This document shows, piece by piece, positions 15,023 through 27,000 of a stretch of 64,000 nucleotides of DNA (position 1 is the stretch's first letter; the number at the start of each line of letters is the position of its first letter). The translations under genes were made by a program, and so were the position numbers. The notes below the pieces were generated by a model. It did not search any database and was not told the origin of the DNA. It worked only from the letters and a program-made list of their open reading frames with translations. This stretch comes from Symsagittifera roscoffensis (taxonomy: Eukaryota > Xenacoelomorpha > Acoela > Convolutidae): NCBI RefSeq assembly GCF_963678635.1, contig NC_087067.1, positions 4,165,072-4,229,071 on the forward strand. The letters run 5' to 3'.

Positions 15023-18000
15023 GTATGTCTATCTTTCACTTTATGGGCGTTATTAAAGTTGTCTTTGAAAGCTTAAGTAATTAGATCAGTCGTTTAGGTG
15101 AGTTCTACGTCCAGCTAACTGATGAAATACCGAAGCTTGATAGTCTGATGAATATGCTGCGAATTGTGAAGGATAGACTCAGTCCTGTTCAATCCTTTCC
15201 TCAATTAGGGGAAGCATTGATTTGCATCTTCAAGGACGACGGCAGTCCTTACAGGGCAACAATGATGGGAGCATCTCAGAAGAACCTTCATATTCAAGTA
15301 AGTTCATTAATCATGTGTCTAATTACCGATATCTTTTCCATATCAAAAACAAATTTCAAATTATAAGCGAATTTGATTATAATTCTAACATAATTTCATT
15401 GAACTGAAATATCCGTTTCTTCAATGTAGGCGTTTTTCTGTGATTATGGAAACTATGACGACGTGCCTTTGAATCAAGTGTTCCCGCCATTCAAAGAGAT
15501 CATCGAGCTTCCACAGCTCTGCTTTGAAGCGACATTCGACCTGAAGCGCCAGTGGACACGAGACCAAATTGAGACATTTGACAAACAGTTTCCTCTAAAC
15601 AAAGATTTCTACTTCAAGTGCGTATTTTACTGACGCTCAATGAATTCTTTATTAAGCCTCTGATGTACCCATACTTTCAAAAAAAGGCTCGATTTCCTGT
15701 GTAAACATTTTTTTTGTTGGAACTTGCTCAACCACCTGAACCAAAAACTATATTGTTCATGAAATGAAGATATCCCCAATTTTTGCGATATTTTTGCGAG
15801 TGTTGTGATTTGGTCAATTGACTATTTGATTCATTAATGCCCTCTTTTCTACTGCACGGAACAACTTGTAGCAATAATTTTTGAAAACCTGTGAAATATT
15901 TATGAGATTATTGAGACGATTTTCCAGTAACGTATCTAGATTAAAGCGTATGTAGTTTCATTGATGCGATCTGTAATACGTGGAGTGATGGAGTTTGAGG
16001 CAACATTTGTCCAGCCTCATTCAAAAGCTATTTAAAAATCTAAAAGAAAATTAGTTCGGTTGTTGGGGTACTAATGCTATCACTGATAGTAATACAGATT
16101 TATTTTTGGATCTTGTATATATTTTGGAAGTTTTCCGGATTTGGGTTGAATGATTCCTGTACGTACATGTAACGTTTATAAGAGCTTACTCAGCTGTGGG
16201 AAAGTAACGCTTCTGCTTTTGCCAACATAGGTCTCTGTTTCGTGTCCATTGTGGTATTTAGCAAAGCATTTGTGATTTTTGGCTTCACGGATTTTGCCTA
16301 CAAATGAGTTGACGAAGTTTTTAAAGATTCTCGAAAAAAATCCCAGATCCGGCCCCTATTTAAATCATGACTTATAATGAAATTTGTCAGTATTGCTTAT
16401 TAGAAGCTTTCCAAGAGAAACTCGATAAGGCCACCTACAACGCGTTCTTCTCGTCTCTTCCCGATTCCCGCGAGCAAGCTCGTCTTCAGTCGCTCTCTCT
16501 GCCTTACGCCGGCGCTTGGCTTACCGCAGTCCCCATTAAAGGTCTTGGCCTGCACCTGCTACCTGCTGAGTTCCAAGCTGCTGTCAGATACCGCCTTGGT
16601 CTTCCTGTGTTCGCTCCTGCTCGTAGGTGCCCCGCGTGTCCGTCTGGCATTCTGGACGTCCTCGGGGACCACGCTGTCGCTTGTGGGGGGAGTGGTGGCC
16701 GGATCTCCCGTCACGACAGACTACGGGACATTATTTTCAATGCTACCTCGGCTGCCTCTTTAGCCCCCATCAAGGAGCAACGGAACCTCATCCCTGGAGA
16801 ACGGTCCAAACCCGGCGATATTTTTATCCCTACTTGGAGCGCTGGTCGCCCAGCTGCTTTCGACGTCACCGTGACATCCCCGCTGCAGTTATCTCTTCTC
16901 TCTCGTGCGGCGGAGACCCCCGGGGCGTCCCTGGAAGTTGCTGAGGACCGCAAATTTTCGAAACACGAGAAAAACTGTGAGGAACAAGGAATCAGTTTTT
17001 TCCCGTTAGCAGTCGAAACGCTCGGGGGTTGGTCCGCTTTAGCTATCAAAACCCTCAAGTCAGTTGCTATCCTCGCTGATGCCAGACGTTCTGGTTCACG
17101 TGACGCTCGTGTTGCCCCAGTTCGCCTTCTCCAGAGCCTCTCAGTGTGCCTCATGAGAGGAAACGCCACTATGATTGTCAGCCGGGCCATCTAGTCTTGT
17201 GCAGTTTATTACGTTTTTTGCATTCCCAATTCTGGTGCTCCTTTGTTCCTTTGCTGTTAGCGCATTCCCCCTCTCTTTTCAATCCTCAATGATTCATTCT
17301 TCTAGTCAAGTTACTTATTAGTTTCAAGGTCACTGGCTTTATTTGTTTTTGTGTGTAAACCTGTCCATTTGGAACTTTATTCTTGCCCCGGATTCTCTTG
17401 ATATTTTTGGTGAACAACTGTGGATAACTATTCAGCCGTTGTCTTCAAAATTGACTGGGAAGTGGCAATTATCTGTGCAGCATAAATTATCTGTAGTCTG
17501 GTAAGAATACGCTTAGTGTTATATGGTCTGAAAAATCCTATTTTCTGTCTGATAAAGTGAATATTTTAGACTTAACAAGCATATAGTCTATTATATATTT
17601 AATTGCGGGCTTCACTATCTCGCCATGTTTAAACTTTTTCAACGTATTATTTTTGCATGTTTAACAAAAGAATTTTTTCACGTTTAAGCTATATCGTATG
17701 TTGCAATGTTCAACTCTTTTTTTCGATTTTCCAGTTTAAATTCAGTGTTTATTTCATCAAGTTTGAAATTAGCAACCCAATAGTAGAATATTGTCTGAGT
17801 TTTGCCAGGTTTTGCGATTCTGGCCTCCATATATGAATAGCCAAATCCTTTTAGTTTACGAGATAGGCAATTTTCGAGATTTTTCAAAAGTTTCTAGAAA
17901 ATTTAATTTTAAAAAGTTTCTCAATTTTTGAAATTCTCACCCTGTAGTTGGGTGCTGTCGGGGTACTCTCAGGGGTTGCGAATCTTGCCTCTACTTCTCA

Positions 18001-21000
18001 CTTCTCAAATAATTGTAGTTTTGCGAGAAATGATGGTTTTTATGATTTTTTTAAAAAAGTTTTCAAAAATTTAGATTTTGAGAAATTCCAAAACGAAGAT
18101 CTCAATCTTGTTGTTGGATATTGTGAGGGTACTCTCAGGGGTTGCGAATCTTGCCTCTGATTATGGCTGCTCAAATCCTTGTAGATTTCGAGAGATGTAG
18201 TTTTTTTAGGATTTTTTCAAAATTTTTCAGAAAACTTAGATATAAAAAATTTCTCAAAACTTGAAATTACCATCTCTGTAGTGAGGCTCTGTCAGGGTAC
18301 TCTCAGGAGTTGCGAATTTCGCCGCCAAATATGACTGCTCAAATCCTTGTAGTTTTCGAGATATGACGTGTTGTGTGATTTGATCCGAAATTTGAAAAAA
18401 ACTTAAATGTTGAAAAATTCCAAAACTTTAAAGATCTCAATCCTGTTATTGGAATATGTGAGGGACTCTCAGGGGGTTGCGACTCTTGCCTCTGAATATC
18501 GCTGCTCAAATCCTTGTAGATTTCGAGATATGAAGTTTTTTTAGGATTTTTTCAAAATTTTTCAGAAAACTTAATTATAAAAAATTTCGCAAAACTTGAA
18601 ATTATTATCTCTGTAGTGAGGCTCTGTCAGGGTACTCTCTGGATTTGCAAATTTTGCCTCCAAATAGGACAAATTTATTTTTTTTTCAAAGTTTGAAATT
18701 AATTTTTTTTTCAAAGTTTGAAATTTCTAACCTGTAGCGGGGGGGGGGCTGTCAGAGTAATCTCAGGGATTGCAAATTTGGCCTCCAGTTAAGAATGCCC
18801 AAATCATTTTTGTTTCAGAGATACGACGGTTTGTGTGATTTTTTTGGAAATTTTCAGAAAACTCAAATTACAAAATAATTCGTTAAAGTGAAATTCCCAA
18901 CCCTGTAGTTGTCTACTTTCAACGATTTCGAATATTGCCGTCAAAAAAGACTGCTCAAATATTGGTTGTTTTCGGGATTAGAAAACTTAAGGTGAAGTTT
19001 CTCAAAATTTGAATTTTCCAACGTTGTAGTTGGGTACTGTAAGAGTACTCTCAGGATTTGCAAATCTTGCGTCCAAATGCGACTGCTCAATTGCTTCAGT
19101 TTCCCAGATGTGACGTTTCTTCATTTTAAATTTTTCGAAGAACTGTTTTCTTCATTTTAAATTTTTCGAAGAACTTATATAAAACTTCACAAAATTTTAT
19201 GGTTCTTCAAAATTTGTTTAAAAAACGTGAATAAATAACTTTGAAAATTTTTTAATTACGAACCCTGTAATTGGGTGCTGTCAGAGTACACTCAAAGAAT
19301 AGTTTTTTTTTTGAGTTGTTGAAAATTCGAAGCACCGGAGGTGCGGTACACGCTAGTTTTATTTAACGCACATACTCGAAACCCACAGAATTTATTGTTT
19401 GACCAAAGCAAGCTATTATTGCACTTCCCCTTTATTACTGTTTTACTTGATCCATTCTAATTTTGAGAAAGGAGCATGCATCAGAAATACGAATTTTTAA
19501 ATGATAACTGCATTTCTTAAAATGGGTTAGCTTTATTAAAAAATTGTGAATCATAAAAGATTATCGAAATTCCAATAGCCTTAAAATGATTAATTCTCTA
19601 TGAACCGTAAGTTTTAACAACTGAAATCAGTCGTTTTTTGCTGGTTTTCTTCAGTTCATTATTACTTTACCAATTATCTATTCGATGTGTTAAGGCATCA
19701 ATATGTGGATATTAATTTCTTGTTGAAGGGTCATCTCGTCGACCGGAGCATTGAATGAACTTAAGTATCAGATCAGCGTTTTCCATCCGAAGCCAGAGCC
19801 ACCTGTAGCATCTCAAGCAGCTGCGGCCTCTAACCGAGAGTATCCAGCTTCACCAAGGTCGGCATCATCTATGTCATCTCCGGGCATCGCGTCTAGTGCC
19901 AGAACGAAGATATCGGATTTCACGCCAAAGAATCTGCAGATCGGAAATGAACTTCCAGTATCGCTGGTCTCAGTAACAAGCTTCAACAGCTTTGGAGTTC
20001 AACTGACGAACAATAGCGCGCAGTTTGAGGCTGCGAAGAATGAACTGTTTGAGTTTTTCAATGAACCAGCGAATCGAGAGCCACTTAAACTTGTCACTGA
20101 CAATGTTAAGCCCGGTTAGTATGTTTGAGTTTCAGCACGAAGTGAGTTTGAGTTTGCACTTATTTTTTTGCTTGCGTGGTTATATTTGGGTACAATTGTT
20201 CGGTAGAAACTTCGCTCTATTTTCAAGCATGTATTTCGGTCATGTGATCAGAGCACTTCTGACTTTTCCTGATGTTTAAGTAGGTAGCTCAAATGCTACT
20301 GTAAAATAGTATTTCAAAGCTGTTTTTTAAGAAAAAATGATCAAAGTGGTTTGTTCTGGCCGCGTGAACAAAATGGGTATATGTCTAAAAAAAGTTTCTA
20401 GCTCATTTTTTTTGCGTTTTCGGAAGCTGCAGACGGCTAAGGAAGTTCGCTCAAATCCGGTCAGCACCTGCTTTTTTAAATCTAAAATTTTAAGTATCAA
20501 AAATGATCGGCCTATGGGTTGTCTGATTATGGTGTGCCGGCTTGGTTGCCACATTTTAAAAAATTTTTCTTATGTTGTATGATATTTTTTGTATTGAAAT
20601 TGTTTTTTTATTCTTTTTAGTGTAATTTCTAATTGTTACAATAGCAAGAGTCTTGTAATCGAGAACTAGACCTTTTTCCTGAAACAACTTATACACATTT
20701 TTAATTGAAATTAATGTTGCTTTATTATCAAACCTTGGCAACTTCCAGACACCATCGCACTTGTTCTGGAGTATATGCAGTTGCCTTCGAAACCTAGCGT
20801 CATGGGTTTTCATCTAGTGTCATCTGGTATCAGTTTTCATTGTAGTCTCAGTGTCGTTGATCAACTCCATTAACTCATGTAGCTTTTAACTATACCTGAC
20901 CTGTATATTTTCCGTTTTTACTTTTTGTTTTCGCTTAGAAGCTTTATCCGGCCTAAATTATTTCGGCGCTTCTTTAGCCGGATTATTGAACTTATTTTGC

Positions 21001-24000
21001 ATGGTATAAGGATAAAAAATCAGTATTCATGTTTTTATTAAATCAGGTCGGCGGGTAGTATAAAAGTTTTTTATGAAAGTTTCTTTCGAAATTTTTTGGT
21101 ATCGGTTTAATTGGCGTCTCACTACGTGTTGTTGGCATAGTGAACGCTTTAAAATTGCTAAAAGCTTGTTAACTGCTTGTGGCTGCGTTCCTCGTCTGTT
21201 TTTCGAGATTAAATTTTGCGTATTTCAAAAAAAAATTATTATTTTTTTAATGACAACCATATCCATTGGTATGTTTGTTTTCCGATCAATTGGCGTCTAA
21301 GCACGTGTTGTTGGCTTAGTGGTTGCTCTGAAGTTACTTAAAGGTTGCTTAATGCTAGTGCTTGTGTTTATCGTCTGTTGTTTTGAGATTGAGTTTTTCG
21401 TATTTCCAAAAAAGTGTTAGTTTAATGACAAACCATTTCCTTTGTTTTCGGATTAAATTGCGTCTAACAACGTGTTGTTAGCCTAGTGGTCGCTCAGAAG
21501 TTACTGAAAAATTTGCTTAATGCTAGTGGTTGTATGTCTCGTTTGTTTTTCTGAGAATGAATTTTTCATATTTCCAGAAAAAAAACGTTTTTTATGACAA
21601 CCATTTCCTTTGTTTTTTTTCGTTTTCAGATCAATTGGCGTCTAAGCACTTTTTGGTGGCTTAGTGGTTGTTCGGAAGTTACTTAAAGCTTGCTTAATGC
21701 TAATGGTTGTGTTTCTCGTGTGTTTTTATATAGATTTTTTTTTTCTTATTTCAAGGTTCAAGTTTTTTTTTCCACTGTATTATTTCCATCTCATTGTGTA
21801 TTTTTTCTATGAAGTTGGAAACTTCAATCATAAAAGAGTCAGGCTTTTTAGAATCTTTAGCACTTTTCCAACGCTCTTTTTGCTTTTAAATGTAAAATTT
21901 ATTTCCTTACTTTGTATCACTAGCTAAATTATTTTTTGCTCAGTAATATAGACTGTGAATTTTTTGAAGGAGGTGAATTTTTTTTCGAATTTTTCACGTT
22001 GTTTTTACTTGGTGGTTTACTTTTGCCTACTAAATTGCAATGCTGTGTTCGTGGTATTTTTGAATTTTTCTTAAGTTCAATTCATGTTCAGTTGTTAAAA
22101 CGAAGGCAAAGTACGCTCACAAACGACGAAGGTGTGAAAAGAGGTGAACTACTCAGTTTCGCAGGGTGGTTTTACACTTGCGAAGCTAGTGTGTTAGTAC
22201 GAACTTTTTTTCCAACCTAAGTCGCAAATATTGGTGCCACTTTTGGGACACCTTTACATCTTTTAGACAGCATTTGCTTTGACATTCGAATAGTAATAAA
22301 TTATCACAGTTGATGCATTTTTAAGTCATCAAATGAACCGAAAAAAAGCTATTTGTTTGAAAAACATCACAATAAAAACTCGATTTCACAAATTTCTGAC
22401 TCAATATATCTCGAAATTTTTTCAAGTGCACAATGAATACATAATGAGGTTTTATGCTTTGCGATTTGTTACATGCAAAGTTAGTGTAAATGCCTTCAGT
22501 TTGTTATATTCCAATTTATTCTTGCGAAATTGAGTCTAATTGTATTTAGTTCCACTTTTGCTCAATGGCCTTGGCATTTTATTAGCATAGGTAGCTGCGT
22601 TATTCAGGGCTAGTGTTTGTCGCTTGTTTAGCTGAGGGGATAGTGCGTGAGACCCAAAATCTCGTGATTGCAGTAGGTCGCAGTTTCGATTCCTACACGT
22701 AGCCGAGGTCGCAGATTCGAATACTATTTTTTCTTATTTCACTTAATAGAGCTGCTTTTTGGGCGTGTTCTCACAAGTGTTTGCGAAGTGCAGCTTCGTC
22801 TGTGTTAAAATTCTCCAGCTGAAAAAAAAACCTTTTGTTCCAGTTTTTCTCAAATTGGTTGAATTTTATGGAAAAAGTGTCATTGATAAATTGTTCCTAT
22901 AATTCCAAGAGCTTTAGGCCATATAGTTTTTTTTGGGAAAATGGCTAATAGCCAGTTGGGCGAATTTCACGAATCGGAAAATTGACTTAGATTTTCTGCA
23001 TTTTCAGTGGATTATATTAGAAAAATAATTTTTTCGATCAATTTTCTCAACTGGCGAAGACTATGATATAATTTTTTTTTTGGTTTTTTTAAGTTTTTTT
23101 GTTTTTATTTTCAGGATAAAGACAAATAATTTTGTTCACGCTTTTTTTGATTTTTCGTGTTTTGACTTTCAATTTCTTATTTTTTATGTTCAGTTCGTTT
23201 TTTTAAAAGGAAGGCCAACTCAACTCTCCATTAACTCCCGTGCAAAGGTCTTAAAAATGAGATCGAAATCTAATGTCGAAAGTGGCTGGTAGTTTTCAGA
23301 TTTTCCAGCTAAATAATAAATTTATCTGTAGCCAATGTCTTATATTTAGCCATTTTGTCTAAAAATAACTTTTAGCGAAGCCGTAAAACTGGATCTAACT
23401 TCAAAGATTTTTCTACCAGAGTGACCGGAAAAAGTATAATTACTCCTCGTAGTTTTTTATGTTTTTGTTTTCACAAGTGTTACTTGAAGTTATTTTTTCT
23501 TATATTGTTTGTGCAATGGTTTTGTATGTTATTGCTTGTTATCGTCTACCGATGTTGAAATCATCGTCGTATAAATATATGAGCTTTTTTACTGAGCTGA
23601 AATGTTAGGAGAATTACGCGCTCCAATAAGAAAAGTCTAAATTGCGGGAAAAAACGGGAATGTTATTTTTTTGGCTTAAAAAAGGATTTTATTTGAACCC
23701 AGCGAAATTACAGTTTATTCATTCACTTTTCTTAAATTGGGTTACTTGTATCAAAAAAGGTGTCAATCTTTTTTTTGAAATTCAAAGTTTTTTCATAAAG
23801 GTTTAAGCTCAAAGTCTAATCTCTCTCTTGGTTGTTTCGATTTTCTTGAAGTTCGATTTCCTTGAAGTACTTTTGAGCTCTGGCTTGCTTCTAATTCAGC
23901 CGTTGCTTTGAGGTCAAATCTGAAATCTAAGTTTTTTCATTTGCAGGCGATGTGTTTGCTGCGTACGTGGAGACAGAAGAAGAGTGGGCTCGTTGCTATG

Positions 24001-27000
24001 TCTCAAATATCCAAGGAGGATCATCGGTTAGTGGATACAATTTTAGTGACCCTGGCTTAAGAGGTAGGCCGGCTCTTTTCCAGTTTTCCACCCCCCTTGT
24101 TAAATTACAAAACAAAGATGTTCAAAAATTGTTCACACGGCAATTTGCATGTTAGAAATGTTGTAGAAATTTGTTCACTTATTCACGCTGACACGTTTTA
24201 TTGCAGTTTCTAACATGAAAAATCATTTTAAATAGACTTTCATATAATGAATTTCAGAAAACATTAAAGGGGGGGGGAACTGGAAAAGAGCCGGTAGGCC
24301 GTATGTTAAAACTTCAGATAAATTTTATCGGATCCGTCATATAATTTTACCCTTGTTAATGTTTTTCAATAGTGACAAAAACTAGGCATTACTGAATTGC
24401 TCAAATATGAAGCGAGCCCGAATAAATCAATCTTAGTTATTTCGCTTGCGATTAGCAATCGTCATCAGACCGGAATATAGACTTTTTCGGTTTAAAATCT
24501 AGTTTAAAAGAATCAATTCAATCATTTTACCTTTGGTTCATATGAAATAAAAAGTCTGAAAGTTTAGCGGGAATGTGGCGAAGAGGCAATGCAACCGCGT
24601 GTAAAGACAATGTGCAAAGGTTCGAATACCGACAGGACCTGTTTTTTTTGTAAGCGGAAAATTGTCCAGGCGTCAAAAAACCTTAGTAGGATGTCTGTTT
24701 CTCTGCATTTTTGTCGGCTTAGTTACCGCAGCACCAAGTTTGCCTAAACTTTAGGCTTTTTAAAACTCAAATTAAAAATCATTTCAGTGTCTTCCGGTTT
24801 TGGGAAAGTAATTGAGTTCCAAGAAGTTTTGTCTGTTTTTTTTTTTGCTATTTTTTGATTTTTTTTATTTCGTTTATTTAAAGATTTTGAAAGTTGTTTT
24901 CATTAAAAATTCAAGGAATGTTCTGTGTATTTGGTGAAGTGGTAATACCCATGCTTGAGACCAGAAGTTCGATTCCAGTCGGAATTTTTTTTTTGTGAAA
25001 ACTATAAATTTTCGACTATTTTAGACTTTCGTGTCTGCAAGTTTTTGTCGGATTGGGTCCCGCAGAAAGGTTGTTTTTAGCATTTTGAAAGCTCTTTTTG
25101 TAATATTTCTACCGGTTCAGATAATTTTGTTTCAGGAATTTTTCGTTCTTCAATTTTAACGATTTTTTGAAGTTTTTTTCCGATTTTTGATTTGTCTTTT
25201 CGTTTGCTGGAAATCATAGTCATTCGTTATTGTAGCTCCGCTTCGCCTCTGAGTTGATTATGTTCTTTGATTACCAATGATGATGTTTTAGTTTAACCTT
25301 GTCAACATAGACTATGGAGATTCATTCTCGGCTGAATTGAAAGAGTTGTACGAGCTTCCGATTTACTTTGTCAAGAAATGTCCAGCCGAATTGGTGAAAT
25401 GTACTCTGCACAATGTGGATAACCCTGTAGGAAGGGACGGTTCTCGCTTGTCGCACAACGACTTCAATGAGTTAGAGACTCTATTTGACCAATTGGCTAA
25501 GGTTACAGATTTGTCGATAAACATAGTTCAAGAATCCGGGACCACAGCGCAGAACCGGGAGTACTCTGTCATTTTAAAAAGTAAGAAGCCAGCTAGTGCC
25601 AGAAGTCCAACAGCTGTTGCTCAAAACGTGAATGAGTTGATGATCACGAAGTTAAACCAGATCAAGGAGCGAATGTCAAGTCAATCGGGTCCGAGTTCGG
25701 TAGCATCTCCGGGCATACCTGGGGGTCCGGTGGCTTCAGTGATGCATCTGCCGACCCTGGCGCTTCCCTCGGTGGGCTCAACAGTGAAGGCAGGAGTGGT
25801 GTACGCGCCTTCACCGAATGACGTCTTCTTGGTACTTAGAAGAGACGAAGATGACTTCTACAACATTCAGAATCGGGTAAGCTTCAATTCAAAGTTCGGA
25901 GCATTTGTTTTTAGAGTCGAGAAACGCAGCGAAGACTCTTGTGTAGGTATATAGGTCGTGATGATGTCTTTTCAGGAAAAATTTTAAAATGCTCAATAAA
26001 CTACAGAAGTGCATTCATAAGGTATGTATGCACTTTTTGAGTTCACTTCAAATTCATCTGAATTTGCTAAAACTTAGGTAAGTTGCGCTCTTTAAATACG
26101 AACGTGGAAATGGCGCGTAAAAACGAATTTTAGCTTCAAAAGTGGATTTAAGTTTATAGAATCCCAGCGGAATATAAATTTCACAATTTATCCAGTTTTC
26201 TTAAACTGATGTAACTTTATCAAAAAAGTGTCAATCATAAGTTGTTCTTTACACTAGCAATCAGCTTAGTGTTTTATTATGAACCTCCTTTGTTTCCTAA
26301 CCTAACTGGCAATTACAAGTGTTCATTAAAAGTGTTCACTTATTTGGATTTATCACTGTAGCATTGGAAATTGCATAGCATCTGTTCTCTGCTTCATTTG
26401 TGACTAGTGTTAGGTACCTATTAAGCTTCCCTGACTGAGTGTTTAGTGTCTGAGACTCTTAATCTCTAGGTCGTAGGTTTGAATCTCAAACGCAGTAAAA
26501 TTTTTTTTTACTAATTCGAGACTTAATTCTACTTTTACCTATTGCACTTTATAGAGCTGCTTTTTGTCGTGATCTCGCTAGAGTTTGCGCAGCAAAGCTT
26601 CGCTCCTGTGTAAAACTCTTAAACCTCTAAGGCCGTATATTTTTTATTTCAAAATACGAACTTTCAAGTTTTTCAAAAAACAAGTCAGTTTTCTTGTTTC
26701 CTTGCTTTCATTGACTCTTTTCCAACTATCTGTTAGTGGCATTGTCGTATCGTTCAATGGAATGGTGTGAATGCATTTGTTGACTGTTATTTAGTGTCAC
26801 TGAAGATAGTGAATACACTTGTATAGGCCTTGATGATTTCTTTTTTTTTGTGCGTTTGACTATTTTTTTCCACCTTTAATTCAAATCATTTGCTTAAAGC
26901 AAGGTAATTTGCCCTATCCAAGTAGGAAAGCAAAAAATTGCGAAATGAACGTGAATGAAAATTTTAGGATCAACAGTTTCATAAGAGTAGCCTTATTAGA

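Larger units (their letters stand above)
15618..19728 (+). other. Tudor gene intron 3
   Basis: A 4.1-kb intron. It holds a 5'-truncated RLE-type retrotransposon fragment (about 16.37-17.19 kb) and a satellite-like array (17.94-19.31 kb), each listed separately. The rest, including 15.6-16.3 kb, is AT-rich with nothing recognised. Confidence 0.8.
20115..23946 (+). other. Tudor gene intron 4
   Basis: A 3.8-kb AT-rich intron. It contains a four-unit tandem array with A-box-like motifs (21.10-21.74 kb), a tRNA-derived SINE-like copy (22.60-22.90 kb), and a copy of the dispersed CCAGCG repeat (about 23.70 kb). The remaining sequence has no gene I can support. Confidence 0.75.
24027..25291 (+). 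other. Tudor gene intron 5
   Basis: A 1.26-kb intron. It contains a 222-bp MITE 44 bp after the donor and two further tRNA-like SINE heads (about 24.56 and 24.93 kb). The rest is T-rich. Confidence 0.8.

Noticed and set aside
22600-22720. A genuine tRNA gene
   Set aside because: A and B boxes are visible but I cannot form a full cloverleaf with an acceptor stem, and the tail is shared with another repeat copy.
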